Source of the DNA: Cyclobacteriaceae bacterium
Lineage (GTDB): Bacteria > Bacteroidota > Bacteroidia > Cytophagales > Cyclobacteriaceae
Direction: 5' to 3'
NCBI GenBank assembly: GCA_019638355.1
Contig: JAHBTY010000003.1
Span: 397,325-461,324, forward strand
DNA length: 64,000 bases
Each line of letters opens with the position of its first letter. Positions within the stretch are counted from its first letter, which is position 1. Position numbers and translations under genes: made by a program. Below, piece by piece: positions 36,767 to 46,227 of the stretch. The notes below the pieces were generated by a model that saw nothing but the letters and a program-made list of their open reading frames with translations, was not told the DNA's origin and ran no database searches.

Positions 36767-36772
36767 CGGGCG

Positions 36773-36780
36773 CAAAGATA
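36773..36780 (-). promoter_or_regulatory. Possible -7 box for the methyltransferase operon
   Basis: On the minus strand TATCTTTG, matching TAnnTTTG, 6 nt upstream of the ATG at 36766. No -33 partner seen. Confidence 0.35.
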
Positions 36781-36911
36781 GGTAAAGTGGTGTTTGGGAA
36801 AGTGTTTGAATAGAATTGGCTGCGGCCGATGCTTTTTAAATAGCGGTGAAAATTACTTTACGCTCCATACAAGATCAGTGTAATCAAAGCGGCTAAGGCT
36901 GATAAAATTTG

Positions 36912-37023
36912 AAGCTCAACTGGTACTGATTTTGAGCTTGAACCAGATCATTTTTTCAGCATCAATAAAACTATTTTGGCTAATCAACCATCTTTATATT
37001 CGAAAACAATGAATTGAGCTCAA
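36912..37023. promoter_or_regulatory. Repeated TTGAGCTT-type sites upstream of the sigma operon
   Basis: AAGCTCAA (36912-36919) and TTGAGCTT (36932-36939) form an inverted pair, and TTGAGCTCAA (37014-37023) is a self-palindrome 15 nt before the GTG at 37038. Three half-site families so close to a start suggest an operator, but no protein is known to me that binds this motif. Confidence 0.35.
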
Positions 37024-37037
37024 ATTAATCGTTTTCT

Positions 37038-37667
37038 GTGGCCGAAACCTTACCGAATAGTGTTATGATGCATGCGGATGCCCTACTGGAGCGGGCCCGA
37101 CAGGGAGATAAAAATGCCCAGGGCAAACTGGTGCAGTTGTGGTACAAGCGTATCTACAATTTTGCTTACAAGTTTTTCTTCGATCACGACCTGGCCATGG
37201 AAGTTTCACAGAAAACATTCATCAGCATGCATCGTAACCTTGTGAACTTACAAGATGCAGCCCGGTTTAAATCATGGCTCTATACTATCGCGGTTAATTA
37301 TTGTCGCGAAGAACTGCGCAAGCGCAAAGCAAGTCGGTCGGTTTCATTAAATGAATTTCCGACAGCCGATGGTGAAGTAAGTTTTAAGTGGGAAGCCAGC
37401 TACGGTCGATCGGATAATCCGGAAAGGCAACTAAGACAAACAGAACTTTCAGATTTGCTGCAGCAATGTTTGATGGAACTGAGTGCCGAACAACGCGAAG
37501 TGGTGATTATGAAAGAATACGAGGGTCTGAAATTCAGAGAAATTGCCGATGCCCTGCAGATTTCGGAAAACACAGTAAAATCCAGAATGTATTATGGACT
37601 GGATGGTTTAAAAAAGATCTTGAAAAAAAAGAATATAACTAAAGAAGCACTGGGCTATGAACTATAA
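37038..37667 (+). CDS. ECF RNA polymerase sigma factor
   Basis: Sigma-70 ECF factor of about 209 aa. Region 2 shows YNFAYKFFFDHDLAMEVSQKTF and RFKSWLYTIAVNYC; region 4 shows LKFREIADALQISENTVKSRM. The frame starts with GTG at 37038, but the ATG pair at 37065 is also possible. It begins a three-gene operon with an anti-sigma-like protein (11-nt overlap) and an exported protein. Palindromic sites lie directly upstream. Confidence 0.88.
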   Translation: MAETLPNSVMMHADALLERARQGDKNAQGKLVQLWYKRIYNFAYKFFFDHDLAMEVSQKTFISMHRNLVNLQDAARFKSWLYTIAVNYCREELRKRKASRSVSLNEFPTADGEVSFKWEASYGRSDNPERQLRQTELSDLLQQCLMELSAEQREVVIMKEYEGLKFREIADALQISENTVKSRMYYGLDGLKKILKKKNITKEALGYEL

Positions 37668-38499
37668 ACCAGATGAAGGCACCCTGATGGCCTATTTGTA
37701 TGGCGAACTGGATGCCCCCGAAGCCGAAAAAGTAAAGCAGTACCTGCAACAACATCCTGATGTGTTGCAACAATTGCAGCAACTAAGCAATGTACGCACT
37801 GCTTTGGAAAGTTTAACTGATGTGGAAGTAATTGCACCGCCTGTTTTTGTGGATCACGAAAGTAAAAGTATCCCTTTCTGGAAGGCGGGGTATTTTAAAA
37901 TTACGATGGGCATTGCCGCTTCACTGTTATTCTTGCTGGTGGCTGCTCGCTTAATTGGGCCCGAAGTAACCTACTCGAATGGCGAACTGCGGATTAGTTT
38001 CAGGCAAACCCCGGTTAATAAAATTCCGGAACAAATGCTTACCGCGAATGAAGTTCAGGAAATGATCAACCATTCGCTGGTAAAAAACAACGAGACAATC
38101 GCATCAAACTGGGAAGCCAGTAATCAGAAAATTCAGGAATCGTTGCGGCAAAACCTTAGCAACAACTCGGCTCGCATCGATAAGTTGATTGCTGTAGCAT
38201 CACAGGCTTCGCAAGACCAGGTGCGTACTTTTGTTGCTGGTATGCAGGAAGAAAACTTGAAATTAATGAAAGATTATTTTCAGTTGTCATCGAAAGATCA
38301 GCAAATGTATGTTGAAAACCTGCTGGTTGATTTTACCAAATACCTGAACGAACAACGCAAACAGGATTTAATACTCTTTCAAACCCGTATGAACAGCATT
38401 GAAAAAAATACCGATCAATTTAAACAGGAAACAGAGCAGATACTGGCCAGTATTATTTCAAACCCTGAAGGAACAATTAAAAAAGTAAACAACTATTAA
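37657..38499 (+). CDS. Probable anti-sigma factor (membrane)
   Basis: 280 aa, overlapping the sigma gene by 11 nt. The N-terminal 55 residues (TLMAYLYGELDAPEAEKVKQYL) resemble anti-sigma helices without the zinc ligands. One membrane helix spans about 83-101 (MGIAASLLFLLVAARLIG). The remaining 180 residues are helical and rich in Gln, Asn and Lys, predicted to be periplasmic or a coiled coil (SKDQQMYVENLL and the EQRKQDLILFQTRMNSIEKN stretch). The helical outer domain may receive a signal. Confidence 0.7.
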   Translation: MNYKPDEGTLMAYLYGELDAPEAEKVKQYLQQHPDVLQQLQQLSNVRTALESLTDVEVIAPPVFVDHESKSIPFWKAGYFKITMGIAASLLFLLVAARLIGPEVTYSNGELRISFRQTPVNKIPEQMLTANEVQEMINHSLVKNNETIASNWEASNQKIQESLRQNLSNNSARIDKLIAVASQASQDQVRTFVAGMQEENLKLMKDYFQLSSKDQQMYVENLLVDFTKYLNEQRKQDLILFQTRMNSIEKNTDQFKQETEQILASIISNPEGTIKKVNNY

Positions 38500-38511
38500 A
38501 AAAGTATAGAT

Positions 38512-39690
38512 ATGAAACGAGCAGTGAGAAGTTGGATGTTAGTGCTTGGTGCACTGGTAATTATTACAGTTCAAACACATGCACAAAAGGACGAAGAGCG
38601 AATGAACCGCGATTTGGCTGTGGCTGAAAATATTCTCAGCACGCTGATCAAGCAAAAGTTAGAGAAGCGGAATTTTTTTCCGGTGGAGATTAGCAGCGAT
38701 TACCGGGCCGGCTATGGAGTAACGTTCCGGTTACCCTATAACCTCAACGGGCCTTTTGTGTGGGGTATTGGAACGCAAGACATAACAACTAATGGAAATG
38801 CTTACCAATATTTTGTTGAACCATCTCAACAGGTTGATGTGGCGCGCGTATATGACGAACGGGGACGTACCCTTACAGAAACACTCAGAGGCAGAGCAAC
38901 CGCTGGCCGTTCGGTTAATGCTGATAGTATTCAAAAAGCCACAACCGAAAAACTATTGGAAGCATGCAAGGAATTTATAGCTGATTATGGCGACCTGATT
39001 TCGCAACTACAACCCACCGAAAAAATTATAATTACCAATCGAAGTGATGGAAACCGGAATTGGTTTATTGCATTTCCTGAAAACCAAAAGCCGTCATACC
39101 TATCAATAGAAACCACCAAAGGTGATGTTACGCAACTGAAACAAGGGAAAGTAAGTCGCGAGCATTTTGTGAAAAACCTGAAGGTGGTAAACAGTCAGAT
39201 GGACAATGAACTGCAGCCCGACCTGGAATTACTTACCAGTATTTTTAATCGGTTATACCAGCGCGATTTGTCTAAAACTTTTTTTACTGACGAAAGTATT
39301 TATTACGAGCGCTTAAAAGATTATGGTGTAATCTATTACATGAATGTTTTCTCCAGTAACCAGGCCAATTACGATCGTTGGGTAATGCCAACGCAAAGAT
39401 TAACGAACCTTACCAAAGATGAACGCGATAAAAAAGTGAAAGAAATTTACCCAGCGTTTGAACGTGATATTAAAGCCGATATACTGGAATATGGCCGCAC
39501 ATTAAAAAGTCTTAAGCCCGATGAAGTGTTGGTATTCAACATCACCCTTACCAAATGCCAGGGCTGTGGTATTCCCGCAACACTCGAACTAACAGTTAAA
39601 GCTGCTATTTTAAATGACTACACGGCAGGCAAGATTTTAAAAGACGCTGCATTAGCCAAGATAGAAGTAAAGAAGGGAAACAATCAATAA
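38512..39690 (+). CDS. Exported protein of the sigma operon, unknown
   Basis: 392 aa with a clear signal peptide (about 24 residues, ending THAQ). I do not recognise the family. The mature part has repeated short beta and helix segments, long Asn/Asp-rich loops and a C-terminal CQGCG. It follows the anti-sigma gene by 12 nt and precedes a terminator, so it is likely cotranscribed with the sigma/anti-sigma pair and could be its effector or sensor. Confidence 0.6.
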   Translation: MKRAVRSWMLVLGALVIITVQTHAQKDEERMNRDLAVAENILSTLIKQKLEKRNFFPVEISSDYRAGYGVTFRLPYNLNGPFVWGIGTQDITTNGNAYQYFVEPSQQVDVARVYDERGRTLTETLRGRATAGRSVNADSIQKATTEKLLEACKEFIADYGDLISQLQPTEKIIITNRSDGNRNWFIAFPENQKPSYLSIETTKGDVTQLKQGKVSREHFVKNLKVVNSQMDNELQPDLELLTSIFNRLYQRDLSKTFFTDESIYYERLKDYGVIYYMNVFSSNQANYDRWVMPTQRLTNLTKDERDKKVKEIYPAFERDIKADILEYGRTLKSLKPDEVLVFNITLTKCQGCGIPATLELTVKAAILNDYTAGKILKDAALAKIEVKKGNNQ

Positions 39691-39707
39691 AACCCGGCAT
39701 AATACAT

Positions 39708-39738
39708 AAGGGTGAAGGCTTAACCTTTCACCCTTTTT
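39708..39738 (+). terminator. Terminator of the sigma operon
   Basis: AAGGGTGAA pairs with TTCACCCTT, with inner GG/CC and one bulged T, then TTTTT. It ends the three-gene unit before the adaptor gene at 39852. Confidence 0.8.
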
Positions 39739-39851
39739 AATTGCCTTTTACAATTTTTTACACAACTGGTTGTAACCAATACTACCGGTTTCCAGTACTA
39801 CTTAACAATAAACCAGGTTATTTCAAGTTATCACTCCACAATCCACGAACC

Positions 39852-41156
39852 ATGAGTAGAAAAAATTTACTATTGATAGCAGGCGTTTTTGGTATAATCC
39901 TTATTGCCTATTTCCTTTTTAAACGCGATGGCAATTCCGATGCGGCAACTATTCTGGCCGATGTTAAGCAAGGTGATTTTCGGGTGGAGATTGAAACTAC
40001 AGGTGAGTTGGAGGCCAAAAATTCAGTAAAAATCTTGGGCCCACACCAACTTCGCAACTTTCAGATTTGGGAGGTTACCATTCAAAATATTATCAGTGAA
40101 GGTACGGTGGTAAAAAAAGGTGATTGGGTAGCTACGCTCGATCGTTCGGATTTTCAAACCAAGTTTACAGCCAAGCAAATTGAGTTGGATAAAGCAAGTT
40201 CTAAATTCAATCAAACCCAGTTGGATACTGCCCTGCAACTTCGCCAATCGCGCGATGAACTAATTAACCTGAAGTATGCTGTTGAAGAAACCGGAATTGT
40301 ATTGGAGCAATCTAAGTTTGAACCACCCGCAACTATTAAACAAGCGGAGATAAATATGGATAAAGCCAAACGGGCTTACCAGCAAGCAGTTGAAAATTAT
40401 AAGATTAAGAAGAATCAAAATATAGAAAAGATGCGCGAGGTAAATGCCGAACTTCGCAAAGTGCAATCGGAGTTTGACGGCATGAATAAAGTCCTGGAGG
40501 CCTTTAATATTATGGCGCCTGAAGATGGCATGGTTATTTATCACAAACATTGGGATGGCAAACCCATAAAAGCCGGCTCGCGCATACAAATGTGGGACCC
40601 TACCGTAGCTACCCTGCCCGATCTCACTACCATGATGTCTAAAACCTATGTAAACGAAGTAGATGTGCGTAAGGTGCAAAAAGGCCAGGTGGTAGATGTT
40701 GGGCTGGATGCATACCCCGACAAAAAACTTTCGGGCACAGTAACCTCAGTAGCCAATGTGGGTGAGCAACGGCCTAATTCCGATGCAAAGGTTTTTGAGG
40801 TAATGGTGGAAATAAAGGGTAACGATCCTACACTGCGACCTTCTATGACAACCAGTAACAAAATTGTTGCTTCAGTAGTAGAGGGCGCCTTGTTTGTGCC
40901 ACTGGAAAGTTTACACACACAAGCCGACTCAATCACGTATGTATTTAAGAAAAACGGTTTGAATACTATTAAACAAGAAGTGGTAGTGGGCGAAACCAAT
41001 GCCAACGATGCTGTTATTACAAGCGGATTATCACTTACCGATCGGGTTTATCTTTCTATTCCGGCCGGCATGGCCGATGCCAAGGTTGATTTATTGCCGG
41101 AGTTAAACGGCAAGCGTAACAAGAAGAAAGATGAGGGTAAACTAGCAGCTAATTAG
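39852..41156 (+). CDS. MacA-like/HlyD-type periplasmic adaptor
   Basis: 434-aa membrane-fusion protein anchored by one N-terminal helix (LLLIAGVFGIILIAYFLF). The lipoyl/barrel start DFRVEIETTGELEAKNSVKI and a long coiled coil (about 115-225, DKAKRAYQQAVENYKIKK and the LRKVQSEFD turn) are followed by the APEDGMVIYHKH barrel. It links an inner-membrane ABC permease to TolC. The frame opens at 39741, but the ATG at 39852 gives the proper anchor. It is 12 nt from the MacB-like permease. Confidence 0.85.
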   Translation: MSRKNLLLIAGVFGIILIAYFLFKRDGNSDAATILADVKQGDFRVEIETTGELEAKNSVKILGPHQLRNFQIWEVTIQNIISEGTVVKKGDWVATLDRSDFQTKFTAKQIELDKASSKFNQTQLDTALQLRQSRDELINLKYAVEETGIVLEQSKFEPPATIKQAEINMDKAKRAYQQAVENYKIKKNQNIEKMREVNAELRKVQSEFDGMNKVLEAFNIMAPEDGMVIYHKHWDGKPIKAGSRIQMWDPTVATLPDLTTMMSKTYVNEVDVRKVQKGQVVDVGLDAYPDKKLSGTVTSVANVGEQRPNSDAKVFEVMVEIKGNDPTLRPSMTTSNKIVASVVEGALFVPLESLHTQADSITYVFKKNGLNTIKQEVVVGETNANDAVITSGLSLTDRVYLSIPAGMADAKVDLLPELNGKRNKKKDEGKLAAN

Positions 41157-41168
41157 TACCGCACGACT

Positions 41169-42548
41169 ATGTTGAAAAAGTATTTTTCACCGCGGTTGCT
41201 TGCCAACCTCTATATCGCCATCGATGCCGTATTTGCCAATAAGATGCGCTCGTTGCTTACAGCCTTGGGTATCATTTTTGGTGTGGCCGCTGTTATTGCT
41301 ATGCTGGCCATTGGCAATGGCGCCCAACAGGAAATTCTGAATCAGATTAAGCTGGTGGGTGTAAACAACATTGTGATAAAACCTATTGTTGAGCAAAAGG
41401 AAGAAAAACTGAACGAACAGGCCGGTGGCAAAAAAGAAAAGAAAAAATTTTCGCCCGGCCTTACGGTGCGCGATGTTAACAGCATCAAATCCGTTATTCC
41501 TGGTTTGGCAAGAGTAAGTCCTGAAATAATTCTCAATACTTCTGTTATTCAAAACGGTATTCGCAGATCGGCTAAATTAGTGGGAGTAGAGCCCATGTAT
41601 TTTGATATTTATGATTTTCAGTTGGCAGATGGGCAAATGTTTTCGGCAGAGCACCTCAAACTGGGTGCCCCGGTTTGTATAATCGGTTCGGCCTTAAAGA
41701 GCAGATTTTTTCCTACCGAAAATGCAATTGGTAAAAGCCTGAAAGTAGGCCCGCATTGGTTAACTGTTATTGGCGTTATGCGCGAACGGTTTGTTTCGCA
41801 AAACAGCATCAGCAAGTTGGGCATTCGCGATTTTAATATGGACGTATATGCGCCCCTCCAATCTGTTTTGATACGGTATGAAAACCGCGACCTGATTACA
41901 GCCGAAGCATTGCGGTTAGCTAACATGCGTAGTCAGGGTGTAATTATTATTGGTGGCGGATCAACAGAAGAAGAAAGTGAAGAAGAGAAAAATAATTATC
42001 ACCAGATTGACCGGTTGGTAATTCAGGTGGATGAAACGGCCAAGCTACAATCTACAGCCGAGATAATTTCGCGTATGCTTACCCGCAGGCATTACGAAGT
42101 GGTTGACTTTGAAATTGAAATTCCGGAATTGCTTTTAAAGCAACAGCAACGTACCAATGATATTTTTAATTATGTACTGGGCGCTATTGCTGGTATCTCG
42201 TTGCTGGTAGGTGGCATTGGTATTATGAATATCATGCTGGCATCGGTGCTGGAGCGAATTAAAGAAATTGGGTTACGCCTTTCTATTGGTGCACAAAAAA
42301 GTGATGTCGTACAACAATTTCTTTTTGAAGCGGTGATGATCAGTGTTTCAGGTGGATTGATCGGGGTGGTGTTAGGTGTAACCCTTGCTTACCTTGTCTC
42401 TATGTTTGCGGATATTCCTACCATCATTAGCTTTACTTCGATATTACTTTCATTTGGTGTAGCTGCCACCGTGGGTTTAATTTTTGGAATCGCCCCAGCC
42501 CGCAGAGCTGCCAGTCAAGACCCCATAACCTCATTACGACATGAATAA
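41169..42548 (+). CDS. MacB-like FtsX-domain ABC permease (no ATPase domain)
   Basis: 459 aa with an FtsX permease layout: one N-terminal helix (LLTALGIIFGVAAVIAMLAIG), a large periplasmic MacB-type domain (about 55-320) and three C-terminal helices. LLVGGIGIMNIMLASVLERIKEIGLRLSIGA is diagnostic. Unlike E. coli MacB there is no fused ATPase, and no separate ATPase gene lies in this cluster. The 3' end overlaps the TolC gene by 8 nt. By family it should extrude lipoproteins, peptides or drugs through the adjacent TolC. Confidence 0.87.
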   Translation: MLKKYFSPRLLANLYIAIDAVFANKMRSLLTALGIIFGVAAVIAMLAIGNGAQQEILNQIKLVGVNNIVIKPIVEQKEEKLNEQAGGKKEKKKFSPGLTVRDVNSIKSVIPGLARVSPEIILNTSVIQNGIRRSAKLVGVEPMYFDIYDFQLADGQMFSAEHLKLGAPVCIIGSALKSRFFPTENAIGKSLKVGPHWLTVIGVMRERFVSQNSISKLGIRDFNMDVYAPLQSVLIRYENRDLITAEALRLANMRSQGVIIIGGGSTEEESEEEKNNYHQIDRLVIQVDETAKLQSTAEIISRMLTRRHYEVVDFEIEIPELLLKQQQRTNDIFNYVLGAIAGISLLVGGIGIMNIMLASVLERIKEIGLRLSIGAQKSDVVQQFLFEAVMISVSGGLIGVVLGVTLAYLVSMFADIPTIISFTSILLSFGVAATVGLIFGIAPARRAASQDPITSLRHE

Positions 42549-44004
42549 TTTTAAATGCATAATTTTAATTACCACTGTTGTTTTTTCTTTTAGCACATCG
42601 GCACAAGAAAAATTCAGCATGGAAGATGTGGTAAACCGCGCACTCACGCAATCGCCAGCTTTCAAGCAAGCGGAGACCCGTAAAGAAAACAGATATTGGC
42701 AATACCGGTATTTCCGTACCAACTACAATCCACAATTGCGTATGAGTAGTAATAATGCGGGTTCGTTATACAACAATAGTTTTACTCCGGTTCGTCAGCC
42801 CGATGGTTCGATACAATACCTTCCACTGAACCAGCTTAATCCGGGTTTAAATTTTGGATTGCAGCAACCCATACAATGGACGGGTGGTACTATTTTTGTG
42901 AACTCCAGCTACAATTATTTTAACAACATCACCAACGATACCCGGCAGTGGAACGGTGCCCCCTTTAATATTTTTGTAAATCAACCATTATTTGCCTTCA
43001 ATCCATACAAGTGGGATCGAATGATTGAGCCTATCCGCTACGAAGAGTCGAAGCGTGAGTACGCTGAAAGTATGGAACAAATCAGCAGCAATGCAGTGCA
43101 GGCATTCTTTAATGTGATGCAAGCACAGGTAGATGCGCAAATCGCAAAATTTAATTTAGCCAACAACGATACTATTTATAAAATAGAACAAGGTCGTTAC
43201 AACATCGGTACTACTTCTCAGGATAAGTTATTACAGGTTGAGCTACAGTTGCTTCGTTCCAGGCAAGATGTGGCCAAGGCTGATTTAGATTTACAAACTG
43301 CAAGTTTGCAACTACGCACATTTATTGGGTTGCGCAGTGGCGAACGATTTGATTTAACATTGCCCGATGCTATTCCTCAATTTGATATTACCGAAGAGGA
43401 GGCCTTGCAATTTGCCAAACAAAATCGGGCTGCATTTATAGCTTTTGAAAGGCGCAAGATTGAAGCCGAGCAAGCTGTAGCGCAGGCAAGAGGTGAACGT
43501 TATCAGGTAGGATTAACCGCTTCTTATGGAACCAATAATGTGGGTAATGCATTGGGCGATTTATACCAAAACCCAGCCCGGCAACAAATGGCGAACGTAA
43601 CATTTAACGTACCGTTAGTAGATTGGGGCAGGCGCAAGGCTTTGATGCGCACTGCAATTGCAAACAAAAGATTAAACGATTATGTTATTGCGCAAGATGA
43701 AGTAACCTTCGAACAAGAAATTCTAACACAAGTAAGGCAGTTTGAAATGCTGCGTTTGCAAATTGAGATAACAAAGAAAGCAGATGAAGTAGCACAACAA
43801 CGCTATGTGGTAGCGCAAAATCGCTACCTGATCGGTAAGATTGATATCACCAATCTTAATATTGCGCTGAATGAAAAAGATACTGCCAAACGCAGTTACA
43901 TAGATGCTTTGAAATCTTTCTGGACAGCCTACTACGATTTGCGCAGATTAACATTGTATGATTTTGCAGGTAAGCGGTTGTTGTATTTGGCGGATGCGGA
44001 TTAA
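42541..44004 (+). CDS. TolC family outer membrane channel
   Basis: 487-aa outer-membrane efflux protein. The signal peptide (about 21 residues) is followed by paired coiled-coil repeats, DVVNRALTQSPAFKQAE near the start and the helical repeats LLQVELQLLRSRQDVAKADLD and AQNRYLIGKIDITNLNIA later. Internal duplication is typical of TolC trimers. It overlaps the permease gene and is 48 nt ahead of an RND adaptor, so it may serve both the ABC exporter and the RND pumps. Confidence 0.9.
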   Translation: MNNFKCIILITTVVFSFSTSAQEKFSMEDVVNRALTQSPAFKQAETRKENRYWQYRYFRTNYNPQLRMSSNNAGSLYNNSFTPVRQPDGSIQYLPLNQLNPGLNFGLQQPIQWTGGTIFVNSSYNYFNNITNDTRQWNGAPFNIFVNQPLFAFNPYKWDRMIEPIRYEESKREYAESMEQISSNAVQAFFNVMQAQVDAQIAKFNLANNDTIYKIEQGRYNIGTTSQDKLLQVELQLLRSRQDVAKADLDLQTASLQLRTFIGLRSGERFDLTLPDAIPQFDITEEEALQFAKQNRAAFIAFERRKIEAEQAVAQARGERYQVGLTASYGTNNVGNALGDLYQNPARQQMANVTFNVPLVDWGRRKALMRTAIANKRLNDYVIAQDEVTFEQEILTQVRQFEMLRLQIEITKKADEVAQQRYVVAQNRYLIGKIDITNLNIALNEKDTAKRSYIDALKSFWTAYYDLRRLTLYDFAGKRLLYLADAD

Positions 44005-44051
44005 GATTTTTTAATTTTAGTAGTATCTTGTAATCGGTAAATATTTAACCG

Positions 44052-45092
44052 ATGCAAGTCAGGAGTATTTTAATTTTTTACTTTTTGATAACCTCCTGCT
44101 CCAGTAGGCAGGAAACAACTGAGCCAGACCCGCAACAATTGCGCAACCATGTGCCAGCCACCGAAGTGCAGACCGAGCCTGTACGCGCTGCAACTTTTGA
44201 ATATTTAATTCATGCAACCGGTAAAGTGCAGGCTAAAGCAGATATCGAACTACAAGTGCAAACAGGAGGTATAATTGAAAAAGTGTGGATACAGAACGGA
44301 ACTACTGTAAAGCAAGGCCAAACAGTTATTACCTTGCTTAATACACAACAGGGATTGGCTCTTGAAAAAGCCCGACTACAATTGCAGGAACGGGAGATTG
44401 TCTATCGGGATGCTATGTTAGGCTACACTCAAACGGATTCGATACAACTGAATCAGGTGAAGCAAAATATTCGCATCAGTAGTGGTTTGGCTGCTGCCGA
44501 AATTGCATTTAAAGAAGCCCAACTCGCATGGGAGCAAACGATCATTAAAGCTCCTGTAAGTGGATTAGTTTCCAATCTGGAGGTACAGGCCGGAGGTGCT
44601 TTAATTGCAAACCAAACTGTTTGCCGTATTCACAGTGCAGCGGAGTTAGTAGTAGCAGCAGAACTTTTGGAGGCTGATGCGCTGTTACTAAAACCGGGTA
44701 TGGCCGCTGAGTTGAAAGTAGTGGGCACGGAGAAGGGGATTTTAGCTAGTGTCTATCAAATAAATCCACGAGTAGATGAAAAAACAAACTTGATTAAAAT
44801 TCTCCTGAACGTAAGTGCTGCGAAGCGATTATTGCCGGGTATGACGGTTCAACTCATACTAAAAGTGCCACGAGAAAAGGTAATTGTTGTACCGCGAGAG
44901 GCGGTAGTAATACGCAGTGGCCGCCAGGTGGTATTTACTTTTGAAAATGGATTGGCCAAGTGGAATTATGTAACTGTGGGCAACGAAAACGGTAAAGAGG
45001 TTGAGATACTAGGGGGCCTAGCTGAAGGACAACAGGTAATAGTTACCAATAATTTACAGTTGGCACATGATGCAATCGTTACTAATAAATGA
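44052..45092 (+). CDS. RND-type periplasmic adaptor lipoprotein
   Basis: 346-aa membrane-fusion lipoprotein. The lipobox FLITSC (residues 11-16) gives a lipidated N-terminus. The lipoyl half-motifs ELQVQTGGIIEKVWIQNGTTV and APVSGLVSNLEVQAGGAL flank a short coiled coil, and the barrel ends with GMTVQLILKVPREKVIVVPREAVV. It is adjacent to TolC and to two RND pumps encoded on the opposite strand, so it is the best candidate adaptor for both. Its TGA directly abuts the stop of the convergent propeller gene. Confidence 0.88.
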   Translation: MQVRSILIFYFLITSCSSRQETTEPDPQQLRNHVPATEVQTEPVRAATFEYLIHATGKVQAKADIELQVQTGGIIEKVWIQNGTTVKQGQTVITLLNTQQGLALEKARLQLQEREIVYRDAMLGYTQTDSIQLNQVKQNIRISSGLAAAEIAFKEAQLAWEQTIIKAPVSGLVSNLEVQAGGALIANQTVCRIHSAAELVVAAELLEADALLLKPGMAAELKVVGTEKGILASVYQINPRVDEKTNLIKILLNVSAAKRLLPGMTVQLILKVPREKVIVVPREAVVIRSGRQVVFTFENGLAKWNYVTVGNENGKEVEILGGLAEGQQVIVTNNLQLAHDAIVTNK

Positions 45093-46172
45093 TCAGTTAA
45101 ACGGAAGTTCACTTAAGTCATAAACGATAATTGGATAGTCTTCCATATCTGCTCCATAGTTGATTGCATAAAGTTTTTTATTTCTTTCACTTACGGCAAA
45201 CGGCCCAAGGTTGGGTCTTGTAAAATTCCATTTGCCTATAAAATTCTTATCCCAATTAAAAACATACAGCTCGTAATTTCCTTGAGAAGGAATAGACTGA
45301 TCTGCTTTCTTATTTTGGCATACCGCAAAGAAAAAATTTGAACTTGAATAAGTACGCCCGAAATAAAACGTATAGTCCAACGGAAAAAGCGGCCCATCAT
45401 CCCTGAATTGAGGATGTGCTTTATCCTTTTCAAATTTGAATGTTTTAGTTAATAAGCCGTTGGAGTCGAAAAAATCCACCCGCTTAAATGTTTGCATGGC
45501 GGATGCAAATACTTTCTTTTCCCGGCTATAACCTCCAAAGTTGGAATAAAAGAAACCTACTTTATCCTTCGAAAGAGGAACGGCTGTTTTTGGAAAATTT
45601 GGAATCAATTTTACGCTTTGATTGATTCTGTCCCACACAAAAACCCTTCCATCTCCATACCATAAATTTCCAATTACCTTCCGTTCATCAATCGGGTACA
45701 ACTCTTGCCAACCGGGTGCTATTTCATGGTGTATATCATCTATCTTCTCAAAATGATCGGCTTTACCAACAAGTAGTTTGGTTATATTCAGACGATATAA
45801 GATATGTGCATTAAAATCTGAAACGTAGGTATATAAAGTATCATGCAAAGCGAATGTAGCACCTTCTAATTTTGGAGTAACAAATTCAAAGGGCCCTTTT
45901 CCTCGTTTGCCTGTTGCTGCAATTTTTTTTAAATCTTTTAAAGAATAAATATTAATAGCAGGGTCTGCATTCCGGTCTATCAGCAGGAGTAACGAATCGG
46001 AAATAACTTCAATCCATTCAGGTGTAATTTCGTCAAAACCGCTCATTAAATTATGGGTAATATTACCGGATGATTGAATATTATAGATTTCACTAATCGA
46101 CTCGTTGCTTTGTGTTTTAGGGCTACACGAAAGCATGCTATTTAAAATACAGCTAAGAAAAAGGTAACGCAT
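45093..46172 (-). CDS. Six-bladed beta-propeller lipoprotein 1 (BF3886-like)
   Basis: 359-aa exported lipoprotein: signal peptide and lipobox SMLSC (Cys16). The body has about six WD-free propeller strands of TolB/6-blade type, seen in IYSLKDLKKIAATGKRGKGP, the KLEGATFALHDTLYTYVSDF blade and YELYVFNWDKNFIGKWNF. The family is common in Bacteroidota next to small secreted peptides; its ligand is unknown to me. Twenty nt upstream is a hairpin (46191-46219), and beyond that a probable decayed peptide gene. The arrangement mirrors the peptide and propeller genes at 49945-51362. Confidence 0.78.
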   Translation of the reverse strand: MRYLFLSCILNSMLSCSPKTQSNESISEIYNIQSSGNITHNLMSGFDEITPEWIEVISDSLLLLIDRNADPAINIYSLKDLKKIAATGKRGKGPFEFVTPKLEGATFALHDTLYTYVSDFNAHILYRLNITKLLVGKADHFEKIDDIHHEIAPGWQELYPIDERKVIGNLWYGDGRVFVWDRINQSVKLIPNFPKTAVPLSKDKVGFFYSNFGGYSREKKVFASAMQTFKRVDFFDSNGLLTKTFKFEKDKAHPQFRDDGPLFPLDYTFYFGRTYSSSNFFFAVCQNKKADQSIPSQGNYELYVFNWDKNFIGKWNFTRPNLGPFAVSERNKKLYAINYGADMEDYPIIVYDLSELPFN

Positions 46173-46190
46173 AAATAGTATTTAAAGTGG

Positions 46191-46219
46191 AGGTGCCGCA
46201 TCTTAATGATACGGCACCT
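46191..46219 (-). promoter_or_regulatory. Hairpin in the leader of propeller 1
   Basis: AGGTGCCG (46191-46198) pairs with CGGCACCT (46212-46219). On the minus strand it lies between the degenerate peptide frame and the propeller ATG, with no T-run after it. Position matches the 11-bp hairpin at 50165-50193 in the second locus. Confidence 0.6.
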
Positions 46220-46227
46220 TGAATAAA

